DNA of 64,000 nucleotides from PALSA-612 sp963846915 (GCA_963846915.1 CAWJXV010000007.1:246601-310600); one strand, 5' to 3'. Shown: positions 9,041-18,725, numbered from the stretch's first letter. The notes: generated by a model not told the origin, from the letters alone. Numbers and translations: made by a program.

Positions 9041-9691
9041 TTAGTCCCTTTCGCTCGTGGCGAGGAGGTGGAGTAGCCAGGTTTGGATGGCGGTGGCGAC
9101 GGCTGGGAGGTCGGTCTTTAGGCTGTGGTCGCCTGGGACGGTGATGACCTGGCGGTGTTTGTTGGCGGGTGGTATGCCGAATGGGTCTCGCGCGCCTTGC
9201 ACGACCAGAGTGGGGATGGTGACGTGGTCGAGTTCGGGAAGGCGGCTCGGTGCGGGTGTGGTTCCGGGCCGGCGTGGGGGTTGGAGGGGGAAGGCGAGGC
9301 AGATGACCCCGATCGCGCCGGCCTGGGTCGCTGTCCGGCAGGCGACCCGGGCGCCGGATGATCGCCCGCCGACGACGAGCGGCAATCGGTGTAGCTCGGT
9401 CGCGCGCAGGTGCTCGATCACTTCCGTCCAGGCCCGGTCGAGCCGTTGTGCCGGCGGCGGGGAGCGTCGAGCGGCGACGCGGTAGGGCTGCTCGACGAGT
9501 GCGACGCTGAACCCGAGCGGGTGCGCGGCGTCGGTGGCAGCTATGAGATCGGGCGCGGTGACGCCGCCGGCGGCTCCGTGGCCGAGCACGAGCGCGGCCA
9601 GGGGTTGATCGGCCGGGTGGAGGCGGACGCGTGCCAGGCCGTGCGCCGTGTCCACGTCGAGCGTGCCGGGTGTTGCGTGCTTCACGCTCAC
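9041..9691 (-). CDS. Alpha/beta hydrolase of the KANL3/Tex30 or dienelactone-hydrolase-like type
   Basis: 216 residues. LAALVLGHGAAGG is the first strand and oxyanion loop; LVVGGRSSGARVACR contains the nucleophile elbow G-R-S-S-G; IPTLVVQGARDPFG supplies the acid Asp strand; VPGDHSLK supplies the catalytic His. This order fits the predicted alpha/beta hydrolases of the KANL3/Tex30 family. The substrate is unknown. Its ATG overlaps the stop of the upstream gene at 9688-9691, indicating translational coupling with an unknown protein. Confidence 0.85.
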   Translation of the reverse strand: MSVKHATPGTLDVDTAHGLARVRLHPADQPLAALVLGHGAAGGVTAPDLIAATDAAHPLGFSVALVEQPYRVAARRSPPPAQRLDRAWTEVIEHLRATELHRLPLVVGGRSSGARVACRTATQAGAIGVICLAFPLQPPRRPGTTPAPSRLPELDHVTIPTLVVQGARDPFGIPPANKHRQVITVPGDHSLKTDLPAVATAIQTWLLHLLATSERD

Positions 9692-10254
9692 GATCGTGAG
9701 CCCTCCGTGGCGATCCAGGAGGCGCGGAGCTCGCGTGCCCGCTGCTCCAGGTCCGCGAGCAGACGGTCGAGTTCATGCTGCTGGGGCCGGAGCCGGTCGA
9801 GCCGCCGCAGTTCCGCGGTGACTTCGCCCAAACGCGGCGCCGGCTCGTCTGCGAGCAAGCCAAGACGACGCTCGCTGCCCTCGATCTGCGCCTGAAGCGC
9901 GCGCCGCCAGCCATCGGCCTCATCCCACAGCCTCCGCAGCTCGCTCTCGGTCGTCGGCGCGCCGTGAACGACCGCGCGCAACTGACCAGTCAGCGCGGTA
10001 TCCAACGTCACACCGAACGCAGCCAAATCTCCCGTCCCGAAAGCCTGCCAAACACCAAGCCCCGTTTCCACTATCCGACTCGAACACGCGTGGCGGTTAG
10101 CGGCGCCTTGACGCTCCGTACGAATGGCCCTGCTTACCACCAGTGGAAGCTCACCCGAGACCCCAGTCCTACCGGGGACGGTCTCCCAGTACTCGGGGTC
10201 ATTCCATTCCTCCTTACACGTGCGGCAGACGATCCATCCGCCGTAGTTCCGCAT
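9688..10254 (-). CDS. Unknown protein with N-terminal CxxC and C-terminal coiled coil
   Basis: 188 residues from ATG 10254. The first 30 residues (GGWIVCRTCKEEWNDPEYW) hold a CxxC and aromatic residues, like half of a zinc knuckle. The middle SRIVETGLGVWQAFGTGDLAAFG resembles a helical piece of sugar-kinase-like proteins but without kinase motifs around it. Residues about 110-185 are a charged heptad-rich helix (coiled coil) such as LRRLDRLRPQQHELDRLLAD. It may be a genuine coiled-coil protein or a chimera from indel errors. It is coupled to the downstream hydrolase by a 4-base overlap. Confidence 0.4.
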   Translation of the reverse strand: MRNYGGWIVCRTCKEEWNDPEYWETVPGRTGVSGELPLVVSRAIRTERQGAANRHACSSRIVETGLGVWQAFGTGDLAAFGVTLDTALTGQLRAVVHGAPTTESELRRLWDEADGWRRALQAQIEGSERRLGLLADEPAPRLGEVTAELRRLDRLRPQQHELDRLLADLEQRARELRASWIATEGSRS

Positions 10255-10334
10255 GTCTCCGAAGCCGTCTCATGCCTGAGGCTGCCGTGTCCCCAGCCGA
10301 GTTGGTTGCACGCGTGGTCAATCGCGGAGCGCTA

Positions 10335-12474
10335 CTAGAAGGCTTCGCCTTCGGCGTCCGTTGTCTCGCCGAGGCGGATGTCGTGGAGTGGCTGTTCGCC
10401 TTCCTCCCAGACGCTGACTTCGAGCAGGCTGCCGCAACCGGGGCAGCTGATCTCCCACAGGCGAAGGGCCGGCTCGGTCACGGGTCGCAGGTAGATCCCG
10501 AGGTACTCTGCCCGTTCGGCGAGGGGCCACGACCTCGTGCTCGCACGGTCTCTCCAGTCTTCCGCGGTCGGCCCGAGCGGCTCGCCGCAGTGGTTGCAGG
10601 CGAAGCGGTCGCCGCCCTCGATGCGGAGTGGAGAGCGGAACTCGTGCATCGGCTCTGGTTCGCGCGCTGGTTGTGTTCCGAGGCGCTCTGTCCGGATCTC
10701 ACGGCGGCGCCGGGCCGTCTGTGCCTCGTCTGCAGTGCCGTCCGCGGCCGGAACGACGCCGTAGACGGCGTCGGCGACGTCGGCCGTGATCTGCTCGTTC
10801 TCGAGATCCGCGACGACGAGATGCGGCTCGCGGAAGAGTGGGTCGCCAAGGCCGCACCCGCCGGCGCAGAACGCGCGGACGACGTCGGTGCCGCCGAGCG
10901 GCAGGTTGGTCGCGTGCGAAGGTGGCACGTCGCCGCCGGAGTCGACGTCGGCGGGCGCGAGGATCGAGACGTCCTCCTTGCCGTCGAGCCGTCCGCGGAA
11001 GATGAGGTTGCCGGTTCCACCGCCGGGATAGCCGCCGCCCGGCGAGCGCGTTGGAACCCGCGTCAGGTTCGAGAATGCGGTCAGCTGCGCGCCGTCCATC
11101 CCGTACAGCCTCCAGGCGGTATCGATCGCCATGCCGCCGCGGCGGTAGCCGTGACCGCCGGAGTTCGGGCGCAGACGACGGTAGTAGTGAAGGGCCGACG
11201 CCGTCTCCTCGAGTTCCGTGTCGAGCAGCATCGACGCGGTCATGTCCTCGTAGCAACCTGCATCGCGCCCGTCCACGTTGGCCTGCGCACCGAGACCGGT
11301 TCCCAGGCTGTCGTAGCGACACCCAGATCTCCGGGAACCCCGCATCGTTGATGCCGGCGACGACGTTGTGCGGGGCGACGCTGCCGCCGAGACCGGCCGC
11401 GCGCCGGCGAAGCTCCGGCGAATCGCTCAGCTGGACGGCCTTCTGCAGGGCCTCGTGGAACGCTCGCATGACCTTCGAGCCGGACTCCATGTGCCCGGCC
11501 GACGTGGCGGCGTCCTTGCTCGGGTTGAGCATCGTGCCGACCGGCCCCTGGATCAGGCGGAGGGGCTTCGTGACCCCTGCATTGATGGGAAGGTCGGGGA
11601 ACAGCGTCCGGATCAGGTCACCCACGATCCAGCCGAGAAGCCCGGCCCGGGTTGCGTTGGAGAAGCTGTTCAGCTGTGGCGGTGAGTCGCTGACGTCGAC
11701 CACGAGCTCGTCGCCGCGGACCGTGACCGTCACCGACAGACGGTGCAGGCGGTCGTCGCCGTGGCCGTCATATTCGACCCAGTCGACGGCCTGGTACGCG
11801 CCGTCCGGAAGCCCGCTGATCCGGCGGCGAGCCAGCTCCTCGGTGAGCCGGATGTTCGTGGCGGCGTACTCGTGGACGGTCCCGATCCCGTACCGGTCGA
11901 CGACCTCCGCGAAGCGGTCGGTGGCCGTGTTGTTGGCGGCGACGCAGCTGCGGAGGTCATTGAAGGACTGCGGCACGCGGACGTTCGCCAGGTAGATCCT
12001 GACGAAGTTGTCGTCCCAGGTGCCCTCGCTGACGATCTTGACGAGCGGGAAGATCAGACCCTCGCCATAGCGGTCGTAGGAGCCAGGGATCCAGCCGCCG
12101 GGCGTGAGGCCGCCGATGTCGAACACGTGCACGGTGCTGAACGCCCAGGCGACGATCTCGTCGCCGACGAAGATCGGTGTCAGCACGTTCGGGTCGGCGG
12201 AATGCAGGGGTGCCGTGGTGTTGGGATCGTTCGCTGCGAAGTGGTCGCCGGCCGCCACCGTCGAAAGGTCGATCGTGGCCAGCAGGTCCCTGATGGCGTT
12301 CATCGAGCTGACGAAGTGGACCGGGAGGTAGCTCGAGAACGCGATGATCTCGCCGTCAGGGGCGATCAGCGAGGTCGAGAAGTCGTTCCCCTCGGTCACG
12401 ATCGGCGAGCCGGACGTCCGGTTCAGCGTGATCGCAGCCTCCTGGCAGACGACCTCGAGCCGGCGCTGGATCAC
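10335..12474 (-). pseudogene. Hydantoinase B / acetone carboxylase alpha-like subunit with C-terminal AcxC-like zinc domain (one frameshift)
   Basis: From GTG 12474 the frame encodes a HyuB domain (QRRLEVVCQEAAITLNRTSG, EGNDFSTSLIAPDGEIIAFS, HSADPNVLTP). Near 11330 the homology changes frame and continues as DSLGTGLGAQANVDGRDAGC, NSGGHGYRRGGMAIDTAW and GGYPGGGTGNL. The last 90 residues form a separate domain with CNHCG and CPGCG knuckles around LGPTAEDWRDRA and LLEVSVWEEGEQPLHDI. This matches the acetone-carboxylase gamma subunit. HyuA/HyuB pairs hydrolyse cyclic amides or carboxylate ketones using ATP; the gamma-like domain favours the carboxylase side. Homologues start about ten residues earlier, so the start may also be damaged. 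Confidence 0.75.
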
Positions 12475-12525
12475 CTGCGCGAGAACGGGGTCATGTGAGG
12501 TCGTAGCGCTGATCGGGCTCCTCCG

Positions 12526-14664
12526 TCAGGCGGTCGCGTCCGCGAGCGCCAGCCCCTCGGGGGTGGCCACCGTCTCGCCGAGTTGGAAGATGTAGTTGCT
12601 GAAGCGGTCGATCTCGATCTCGACGCCCTCGGGCACGTACAGCGTCGTGTCGACATCGTCGATCAGCGCCGGGCCGGTGAGCGTCATCCCCGGCACGAGC
12701 GCAGGGCCGTCGAAGACGACTGCCTCGGGCTCGCTTTCGCCGGTCGCCCAGATTCGACGCGTGCCGGTCCGCGCGGTTGCAGCGTCGAGCGTCTCCACCG
12801 TCGCCTCCGGGATCGCCGGCTTCGGCGTCTTCCCGATCGCGACCACGCGGGCTGTGTGCAGCTGGATCGGGAAGCCGTGCCAGGCCGTCCCCGGGCCATA
12901 CACGCGCTCGTACTCCTCGACGAAGGAGGCGATCAGCCCCTCGCGGTCGCCCTCGTCGAGCGCGGCGGGCGGCATCGTCATCGAGATCTCGAACGACTGG
13001 CTCACCCATTTCAGATCTGCCTCCCGGGCGACAGTCACATCCTCGTCCGCGTAACCGGCATTCGCGAGCGCTCCCCGCGACTGATTCTCGAGCCGCTCGT
13101 AGAGCGCGTTGATCTCGTCCGTGGATCCCGCCTGCAGGCTCCACTCGGCCGTCGTGGCGAAGGAGTGGACAGCGTCGGCGAAGAGAAGGCCATACGCCGA
13201 AAACGTGGCCGCGGCTCGCGGCATGATCAACTTGCGGATCCCCAACTGCTGGCACACCTCGGCAAGGAAGAGCCCCGAGGCTCCGCCGTATCCGATGACG
13301 GCGAAGTCGCGGGGGTCGTAGCCCCGGCCGAGCGACACCGTCGCCATCGCGGTTGCAATCTGTGTCACTGCGATCTCGTGCAGCCCGGCGGCGAACTGCT
13401 CGACGCTCGTGCCGATCCGGGCGGCGAGCGGCTCGAAGGCTCGGCGGGCTGCATCGACGTCAAGTGTGACGGCGCCGCCCCAGAAGTTCAGCGGATCGAT
13501 CATCCCCAGGATCAGGTTTGCGTCAGTGATCGTCGCTGCGGTGCCGCCTTTCCCGTAGCAGGCGGGACCGGGATCGGCCCCCGCGCTGTGGGGCCCCATC
13601 TGCGGGATGCCGCGCTCGTCGATCCACGCGATGCTCCCGCCGCCGGCACCGACCGCGTGGATGTCGATCGTGCTCAGCCCGGTGAGCAGCCGGTTGATCC
13701 GAGTCCGGTGCGCGTGCGTCGCGCGCCCGTCGCGGATCAGCGCCGTGTCGAAACTCGTCCCGCCGAGGTCGGCGGTGATGATGTTCCGCTCGCCGAGTTG
13801 CGACGCGAAGTGGCTTGCGGCAACGACGCCGCCGACGGGGCCGCTATGGCTCAGCTGGATCGGCTCGACGACCGCCGCTGCGCCGGAGATGTGGCCGCCG
13901 AGCGACTGCATGAACGCGAGCCGCCCGGGCTCGAGGCCCAGAGCCTCCAGTTCCCGGCCGAGCTTGCTGATGTACGTCTCGGCCCCCTCGCTGACATACG
14001 CATTCAGGAGCGCCGTATTCATCCGCTCGTACTCGCGAATCCGTGGATAGATCTCCGACGAGACCGTCACGAACAGATCCGGATACAACGAGCGGACTAC
14101 TTCACGCGCTGACCGCTCGTGCTCCGGGTTCCGGAACGACCACAGGAAGCAGATTCCAAGCGCCTCGACGCCCTCGTCATCGACGAGCCGTCTGACCTCG
14201 CGCTCGACTTCGGCACGGTCGAGCTCGAGCAGGACCGTGCCGGCTCGATCGACACGCTCGTGGATCTCCGCCACGTGTCGGAGAGGCAGGATGTCCGGCG
14301 GCCGCAGGTCCTTTTGGAGATCGAGCTGGACCTGCCGGACGCCGCGATGGATGTAGATCTGCTGCTTGAACCCAGCGGTGGTAAGCAATCCGACGCGGCG
14401 TCCGCGGTTCTGCGCGATCGCGTTCGTGACGACGGTCGTTCCGTTAACGAACGACGCGCAGTCACCGATCAGCGCCCCGACCGTTGTGTCCAGGCTACGC
14501 GCTGCACCTCCGAGTGCGGCGACAACGCCTTCGGTGTAGTCACCCGGGGTCGTCAGCGCCTTCGCACGAATGATCTCGCCCTCATCGCTCGCGACGACGA
14601 CATCGGTGAAGGTCCCCCCGATGTCGACGCCCACGCGATACACGTCCCTGTGCTCGCGGCCCAC
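12526..14664 (-). CDS. Hydantoinase A / oxoprolinase-family ATP-binding subunit
   Basis: About 712 residues from GTG 14664; an open upstream extension looks non-coding. The N-terminus YRVGVDIGGTFTDVVVA is the actin-fold phosphate loop of hydantoinase A and acetone carboxylase beta. NGTTVVTNAIAQNRG, SSEIYPRIREYERMNTALLN and LGGTSFDTALI (second phosphate site) follow, then GAGGGSIAWID and AGADPGPACYGKGG, hallmark blocks of the family. It phosphorylates the substrate for ring opening or carboxylation by the B subunit encoded 51 bases downstream. Two palindromes lie upstream. The gene is intact, so the pair may be functional if the HyuB frameshift is an error. Confidence 0.92.
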   Translation of the reverse strand: MGREHRDVYRVGVDIGGTFTDVVVASDEGEIIRAKALTTPGDYTEGVVAALGGAARSLDTTVGALIGDCASFVNGTTVVTNAIAQNRGRRVGLLTTAGFKQQIYIHRGVRQVQLDLQKDLRPPDILPLRHVAEIHERVDRAGTVLLELDRAEVEREVRRLVDDEGVEALGICFLWSFRNPEHERSAREVVRSLYPDLFVTVSSEIYPRIREYERMNTALLNAYVSEGAETYISKLGRELEALGLEPGRLAFMQSLGGHISGAAAVVEPIQLSHSGPVGGVVAASHFASQLGERNIITADLGGTSFDTALIRDGRATHAHRTRINRLLTGLSTIDIHAVGAGGGSIAWIDERGIPQMGPHSAGADPGPACYGKGGTAATITDANLILGMIDPLNFWGGAVTLDVDAARRAFEPLAARIGTSVEQFAAGLHEIAVTQIATAMATVSLGRGYDPRDFAVIGYGGASGLFLAEVCQQLGIRKLIMPRAAATFSAYGLLFADAVHSFATTAEWSLQAGSTDEINALYERLENQSRGALANAGYADEDVTVAREADLKWVSQSFEISMTMPPAALDEGDREGLIASFVEEYERVYGPGTAWHGFPIQLHTARVVAIGKTPKPAIPEATVETLDAATARTGTRRIWATGESEPEAVVFDGPALVPGMTLTGPALIDDVDTTLYVPEGVEIEIDRFSNYIFQLGETVATPEGLALADATA

Positions 14665-14674
14665 CGCGGTACCG

Positions 14675-14686
14675 TAACGCGCGTTA
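14675..14686. promoter_or_regulatory. Perfect 12-bp palindrome TAACGCGCGTTA before hyuA
   Basis: TAACGC followed directly by GCGTTA, ending 10 bases upstream of the preferred hyuA start. A perfect palindrome at this place is a candidate operator. AT content is higher than the surroundings. Inference only. Confidence 0.35.
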
Positions 14687-14804
14687 GGCGAGTGCGACGT
14701 TGCAGCCACCCGTGCCAGGTTCGACGGAGTCGACGTTCCTGCGAGGGAGGTGGCCCGGGAGCACGGTTGGCGGAGGTTGCGTCCCGGGCCTGCTGGGAGA
14801 GGGT

Positions 14805-14830
14805 GCTTCCGAACTGACGGCATCGGAAGC
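14805..14830. repeat. Inverted repeat GCTTCCGA-N10-TCGGAAGC upstream of hyuA
   Basis: Two perfect 8-base arms (14805-14812 and 14823-14830) with a 10-base spacer, about 140 bases upstream of the hyuA start. No T run follows on either side, so a two-half-site operator is more likely than a terminator. Confidence 0.4.
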
Positions 14831-15314
14831 GTGCTAGCGACTTGCTCTTCGTTTCGTCCTTGCCAGACCGCACCCCAAGGAAAGCAGCGGCTGCTGAGAG
14901 AGCACTAAGCGTGGAGTCAAACCGCGGGAAAGAGTCGGTTACGCGTACGTGAAGACGCAACGTCCGATTAGGAACACCGCGCCCTTCGCCCGCTCGGCTT
15001 GTTGCCCGCGTGTTGCCCCTACGGAGTGGTGGAGCCGTGAGAGACAACAATCCGGGTCTCGAGTCTGAAGGACGTTCATCCCTTGCTGGCACGTTGACGG
15101 CTTTGCCATCTCAGCCCAACCGGTCTCACCGCCTACCCATCTTCCTGCCGAATCTCGCGAGGCTAGCAACCTGTCGCGAAATGCCGAAGAGCGTCAAATG
15201 GGCTGCGGATGGTCGAGTCGTCGGTGGGTAGATCCGGGCACAGGAGGAGAAACCGGCGGCCCTGTCGACGCCGACGCCGGGGTCGCTTCGTGGCGAGCGG
15301 TTAGGCTTGCGGCT
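14831..15314. other. Divergent intergenic region between hyuA and the lyase gene
   Basis: About 480 bases between divergent genes, with no convincing coding frame. It should hold the two outward promoters. I could not recognise -35/-10 boxes with confidence. Confidence 0.4.
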
Positions 15315-16178
15315 GTGTCTCGTGCCCGCCTCTTGCGCGAGCGTTTGGCGACTGGCGAGGTGCTTCTTGTCGGCGGTGCTTACAACGCGCTCGTCGCCCG
15401 GATCTTTGAGCGGGCCGGCTTCGAGGTGCTTTACACGGGCGGTTATGCGGCTGCAGCTGCGAACTTCGCGTTGCCCGACATTGGTCTGATGACGCAGACG
15501 GAGATGTGTGCGCACGTGGAGCGCATCTCGAAGGCTGTCTCGCTGCCGATCATCTCTGACGCTGACACGGGCTTCGGGGAGCTGACGAACGTAGCGCGCA
15601 CCGTGCGCGAGTACGAGCGTGCGGGTGCCGCTGCGATCCAGATTGAGGATCAGACGTTTCCGAAGCGTTGCGGGCATATGGAGGGAAAGAAGGTGATTTC
15701 GCGCGATGAGATGGTGCGGAAGGTGCGGGCGGCGTTGATCGCGCGCGCGGACCCGGATACGATCGTCATCGCCCGCACCGATGCGATCGCCGTCAACGGT
15801 CTCGACGACGCGATCGACCGTCTTGCCGCCTACGCTGAGGCCGGCGCGGACGTCCTGTTTCCCGATGCTCCGCGCTCCGTCGACGAGATGGAGGCGATCT
15901 CGGCGGCGGTCGGTGGCAAGCCGCTGATCGCGAACTACTCGGAGCACGGCAAGACGCCGCTTCTGACGGCGGCGGAGACTGCCGCGGCCGGCTTCCAGAT
16001 CTGCCTCTACCCAACGACTTCGCTTTTCGCGGCGGCGCAGTCGGCGTTCGAGATCGCGACCGCGCTTCAGCGCGACCAGACGAGTCGCGACGTCCTAGAG
16101 AAGTTGATGGTTTTCGACGGCCTGAACGAGTTGCTCGGCCTGCCGGCCTGGCAACGGGAGGAGGAGGCTGCGCGTTGA
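15315..16178 (+). CDS. Isocitrate-lyase/PEP-mutase superfamily lyase (2-methylisocitrate or 2,3-dimethylmalate lyase-like)
   Basis: 287 residues from GTG 15315; upstream in-frame sequence looks non-coding. The TIM barrel shows GAYNALVARIFERAGFEVLY, the metal-binding DADTGFG, and IEDQTFPKRCGHMEGKKVI. The K-R-C-G-H loop carries the catalytic Cys found in true lyases and absent from PEP mutase and oxaloacetate decarboxylase members. Such enzymes split a 2-substituted malate or isocitrate into pyruvate or glyoxylate plus a short acid. The stop overlaps the start of the iron alcohol dehydrogenase gene, so the two are coupled. Exact substrate is unknown; the nearby aconitase-type dehydratase makes a branched malate plausible. 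Confidence 0.85.
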   Translation: MSRARLLRERLATGEVLLVGGAYNALVARIFERAGFEVLYTGGYAAAAANFALPDIGLMTQTEMCAHVERISKAVSLPIISDADTGFGELTNVARTVREYERAGAAAIQIEDQTFPKRCGHMEGKKVISRDEMVRKVRAALIARADPDTIVIARTDAIAVNGLDDAIDRLAAYAEAGADVLFPDAPRSVDEMEAISAAVGGKPLIANYSEHGKTPLLTAAETAAAGFQICLYPTTSLFAAAQSAFEIATALQRDQTSRDVLEKLMVFDGLNELLGLPAWQREEEAAR

Positions 16179-17398
16179 GTATGGAGACCGTCTTCACTCT
16201 GGAGTTGCCGGATATCGTGTTCGGCCCGGGGTGCTCCTCGGAGGCCGGCGTGAGGCTGGCGCAGCTCAGCGTGTCGAATGCGCTGCTCATCTGCGACCCG
16301 CACGTTGTTTCGTCCGGCACGGCCGCCCGGCTTCAGAAGGAAATGCGAGCGGCGGGCGTCGCGAGCGACGTGTTCGACGGGATCGCGGGCGAGCCGACGG
16401 AGGCATCGGTCGCCGAGGCGAGCGCGGCCGCGACCTCCGACGCCTATGACGGCTTTGTCGGAGTCGGCGGCGGCTCGGCGCTCGACACGGCGAAGTTGTG
16501 CGCGCTGTTCGCGACCTACGGTGGTGGGATCTACGACTACCTCAACCAGCCAATCGGTGAGGGGAAGCAGGTACCGGGTCCTCTGCTGCCGCTCTTAGCG
16601 CTGCCCACGACCTCCGGCACGGGCTCCGAAGTAACGACCGTTGCGATCGTAGACGTGGGCGTGAAGAGCGGCATCTCGCACCGCTTCTTGCGTCCGCGGA
16701 TCGCGATCGTCGACCCACTGCTCACTACCAGTTGCCCGCCCGGCGTGACGGCATCCGTTGGCCTCGACGCGCTACTCCACGCGGTCGAGGCGTGTACGAC
16801 ACTTCCCTACGATGAGCGGGTGGCCCGGTCGCCCGCGGAGCGACCGCCGTACCAGGGCGCCCATCCGATGTCCGACTTGCTCTGCGAGCAGGCGATCGAG
16901 ATGATTGGTGCCAACCTTCGTCGAGCGGTCGAGGACGGATCCGCTGTAGGCGCGCGCGGCCGGATGGCCCTCGCGGCGACGGTTGCCGGTGTCGGTTTTG
17001 GCAGTGCCGGCGTCCATATTCCGCATGCGCTTTCCTACCCGATTGCCTCGCTCAAGCACGCGTGGACTCCGCCCGGCTATGGCGGTGCCGCGTTCGTCCC
17101 GCACGGTTTCGCTGTCGCGGTGACTGCGCCAGCCTCCTTTCGTTTCATCGAAGACGCCGCGCCCGACCGCTGCCGCAACGCGGCTGGGCTGCTGGACGGT
17201 GGCGACGACCTTGCCGAATCGATCGAGAGGCTGATGCGCGACGTCGGCTCGCCCATGACAATCTCCGAGCTTGGCTATGGGAAGGAGGACATTCCCGAGA
17301 TTGTCGAGGGAGCGCTGATGCAGCAGCGGTTGCTTGTCAACTCGCCGAAACCCATCGACGCAAGGGCGCTCGACATGATCCTCCGCGAATCTCTCTAG
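16175..17398 (+). CDS. Iron-containing alcohol dehydrogenase, hydroxyacid-oxoacid transhydrogenase-like
   Basis: 407 residues. TTG 16175 sits seven bases after GGGAGGAGGAGG; ATG 16181 is the alternative. The N-terminal dinucleotide domain has VGVGGGSALDTAK and LPTTSGTGSEVT. The metal-binding C-terminal domain has ASVGLDALLHAVEA, VGFGSAGVHIPHALSYPI and FVPHGFAVAVTAPASFRF. Group III members with this GVHIPHA plus PHGF pattern include the ADHFE1-type hydroxyacid-oxoacid transhydrogenase, which couples oxidation of a 4-hydroxyacid to reduction of 2-oxoglutarate. It probably oxidises or reduces an intermediate of the lyase encoded just upstream. Confidence 0.85.
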   Translation: MSMETVFTLELPDIVFGPGCSSEAGVRLAQLSVSNALLICDPHVVSSGTAARLQKEMRAAGVASDVFDGIAGEPTEASVAEASAAATSDAYDGFVGVGGGSALDTAKLCALFATYGGGIYDYLNQPIGEGKQVPGPLLPLLALPTTSGTGSEVTTVAIVDVGVKSGISHRFLRPRIAIVDPLLTTSCPPGVTASVGLDALLHAVEACTTLPYDERVARSPAERPPYQGAHPMSDLLCEQAIEMIGANLRRAVEDGSAVGARGRMALAATVAGVGFGSAGVHIPHALSYPIASLKHAWTPPGYGGAAFVPHGFAVAVTAPASFRFIEDAAPDRCRNAAGLLDGGDDLAESIERLMRDVGSPMTISELGYGKEDIPEIVEGALMQQRLLVNSPKPIDARALDMILRESL

Positions 17399-17675
17399 TA
17401 TCGGTGAGCCTGTCAAGCACGCGTTGGGATCGCCCGCCGCTGCCACGCGACGACTACATCTGCCGTTGTCGGTCCCGGTGGCCCGTCACTTGTACGCGAG
17501 CACAGCTGAGGTGCGGTCGTGGAGGCGATGGCTCTCTAACGAAGCAGTTGGCGGACCAGCTGTTGGATCGGCCAAAGGAAATGCCCGACTCTGACTGCGA
17601 CACGCTTGGTCTTGCGACCCTGCGAACCGCTGTCTCGGTCGGGCATGGCCACCCTTTCATCTCGGTCTGTCGAAG

Positions 17676-18725
17676 TCAAGCACGAGCGAGGCCCGGGTCT
17701 TGGGGCGGGGTGGTGGTGATCGTGAGGAATGAATCGGTCATTGCCTTTGCGATCAGCTGGTAGGAGCGGAGGCGATCGCCGTGGCTGTGAACGTTTGTTG
17801 TCAGCATCAGTTCGTTGGCGTCGGTGCGTTGTTGCAGTTCGAGTAGGCGTTCGCGGACGGTTTCGGGGGAGCCGACGATGTGTGATGCGGTCCAGCTGTC
17901 GATGAACTCGCGCTCGTCCGGCGGGTAGTCGTAGGCGGCGGCCTCTTCGGGTGAGGGGAGGGTGGAGGGTCGGCCTGTTCGTAGGCGCAGGAAGGAGAGT
18001 TTGGCGGGGCCATGTAGCCAGCGGGCCCGCTCGTCGCTGTCTGCGCAGACGACGGCGACGCCGATCATCGCGTACGGCTCCGGAAGCTTCGGTGAGGGCT
18101 GGAAGCTCCGGCGGTAGACGTCGAGCGCGCCGAGCGTGTTCTGGGGCATGAAGTGATGCGCGAACGAGAACGGCAGTCCGAGTTCTGCGGCGAGGCGGGC
18201 GCTGAAGTCGCTCGAGCCGAGCAGCCAGAGCGCCGGCGAATGGCCCGCGCCGGGAACGGCGGTGATCTTGGGATAGGTGCCGGAGAAGAAGGCGCGGAGC
18301 TCGGCGAGCTGTCTGGGCAGGTCGTCGGCGGACGGGTCGATCGAGCGGCGAAGCGCGTAGGCAGTGACTTGATCGGTGCCAGGGGCGCGACCGATGCCAA
18401 GGTCGATCCGGCCCGGATGTAGCGCCTCGAGCATGCCGAACTGCTCCGCGATCACCAACGGCTGGTGGTTCGGAAGCATGACGCCGCCCGCGCCGACCCG
18501 CAGCGTCGTTGTCACGTCCGCGAGGTGCGCGATCAACACCGCCGGGGCTGAGCTCGCGATGCCGGGCATGTTGTGGTGCTCGGCAACCCAGTGACGCTGA
18601 TAGCCGAGCCGCTCCACATGGCGCGCCAGGTCGAGCGAGTTCCGAAGCGCCTCAGCGACCGACGAGCCTGTCGCGACCGGCGCCAAGTCCAAGACCGACA
18701 GCGGGGCGTCGCCAACGTTCAGCAT
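17676..18725 (-). CDS. Luciferase-like (LLM) flavin-dependent oxidoreductase, MsnO8-type
   Basis: 349 residues from ATG 18725; the frame is open a little further upstream. PLSVLDLAPVATGSS at the start, LGYQRHWVAEHHNMPGIASS and VMLPNHQPLVIAEQFGMLEA are the usual blocks of the F420/FMN luciferase-like group that lack clear substrate annotation. HPGRIDLGIGRAPGTD is the phosphate-binding turn. It is the third gene of a minus-strand group after the RraA-like and MetE-like genes. It may hydroxylate or cleave a carbon skeleton in the island pathway, but many such proteins are stand-alone oxidoreductases. Confidence 0.85.
   Translation of the reverse strand: MLNVGDAPLSVLDLAPVATGSSVAEALRNSLDLARHVERLGYQRHWVAEHHNMPGIASSAPAVLIAHLADVTTTLRVGAGGVMLPNHQPLVIAEQFGMLEALHPGRIDLGIGRAPGTDQVTAYALRRSIDPSADDLPRQLAELRAFFSGTYPKITAVPGAGHSPALWLLGSSDFSARLAAELGLPFSFAHHFMPQNTLGALDVYRRSFQPSPKLPEPYAMIGVAVVCADSDERARWLHGPAKLSFLRLRTGRPSTLPSPEEAAAYDYPPDEREFIDSWTASHIVGSPETVRERLLELQQRTDANELMLTTNVHSHGDRLRSYQLIAKAMTDSFLTITTTPPQDPGLARA

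Noticed and set aside
12583..14112. Long open frame on the plus strand opposite hyuA
   Set aside because: It mirrors the codon phase of hyuA, is Arg/Asp/Gly-rich without domains and has no ribosome site; a typical high-GC shadow.
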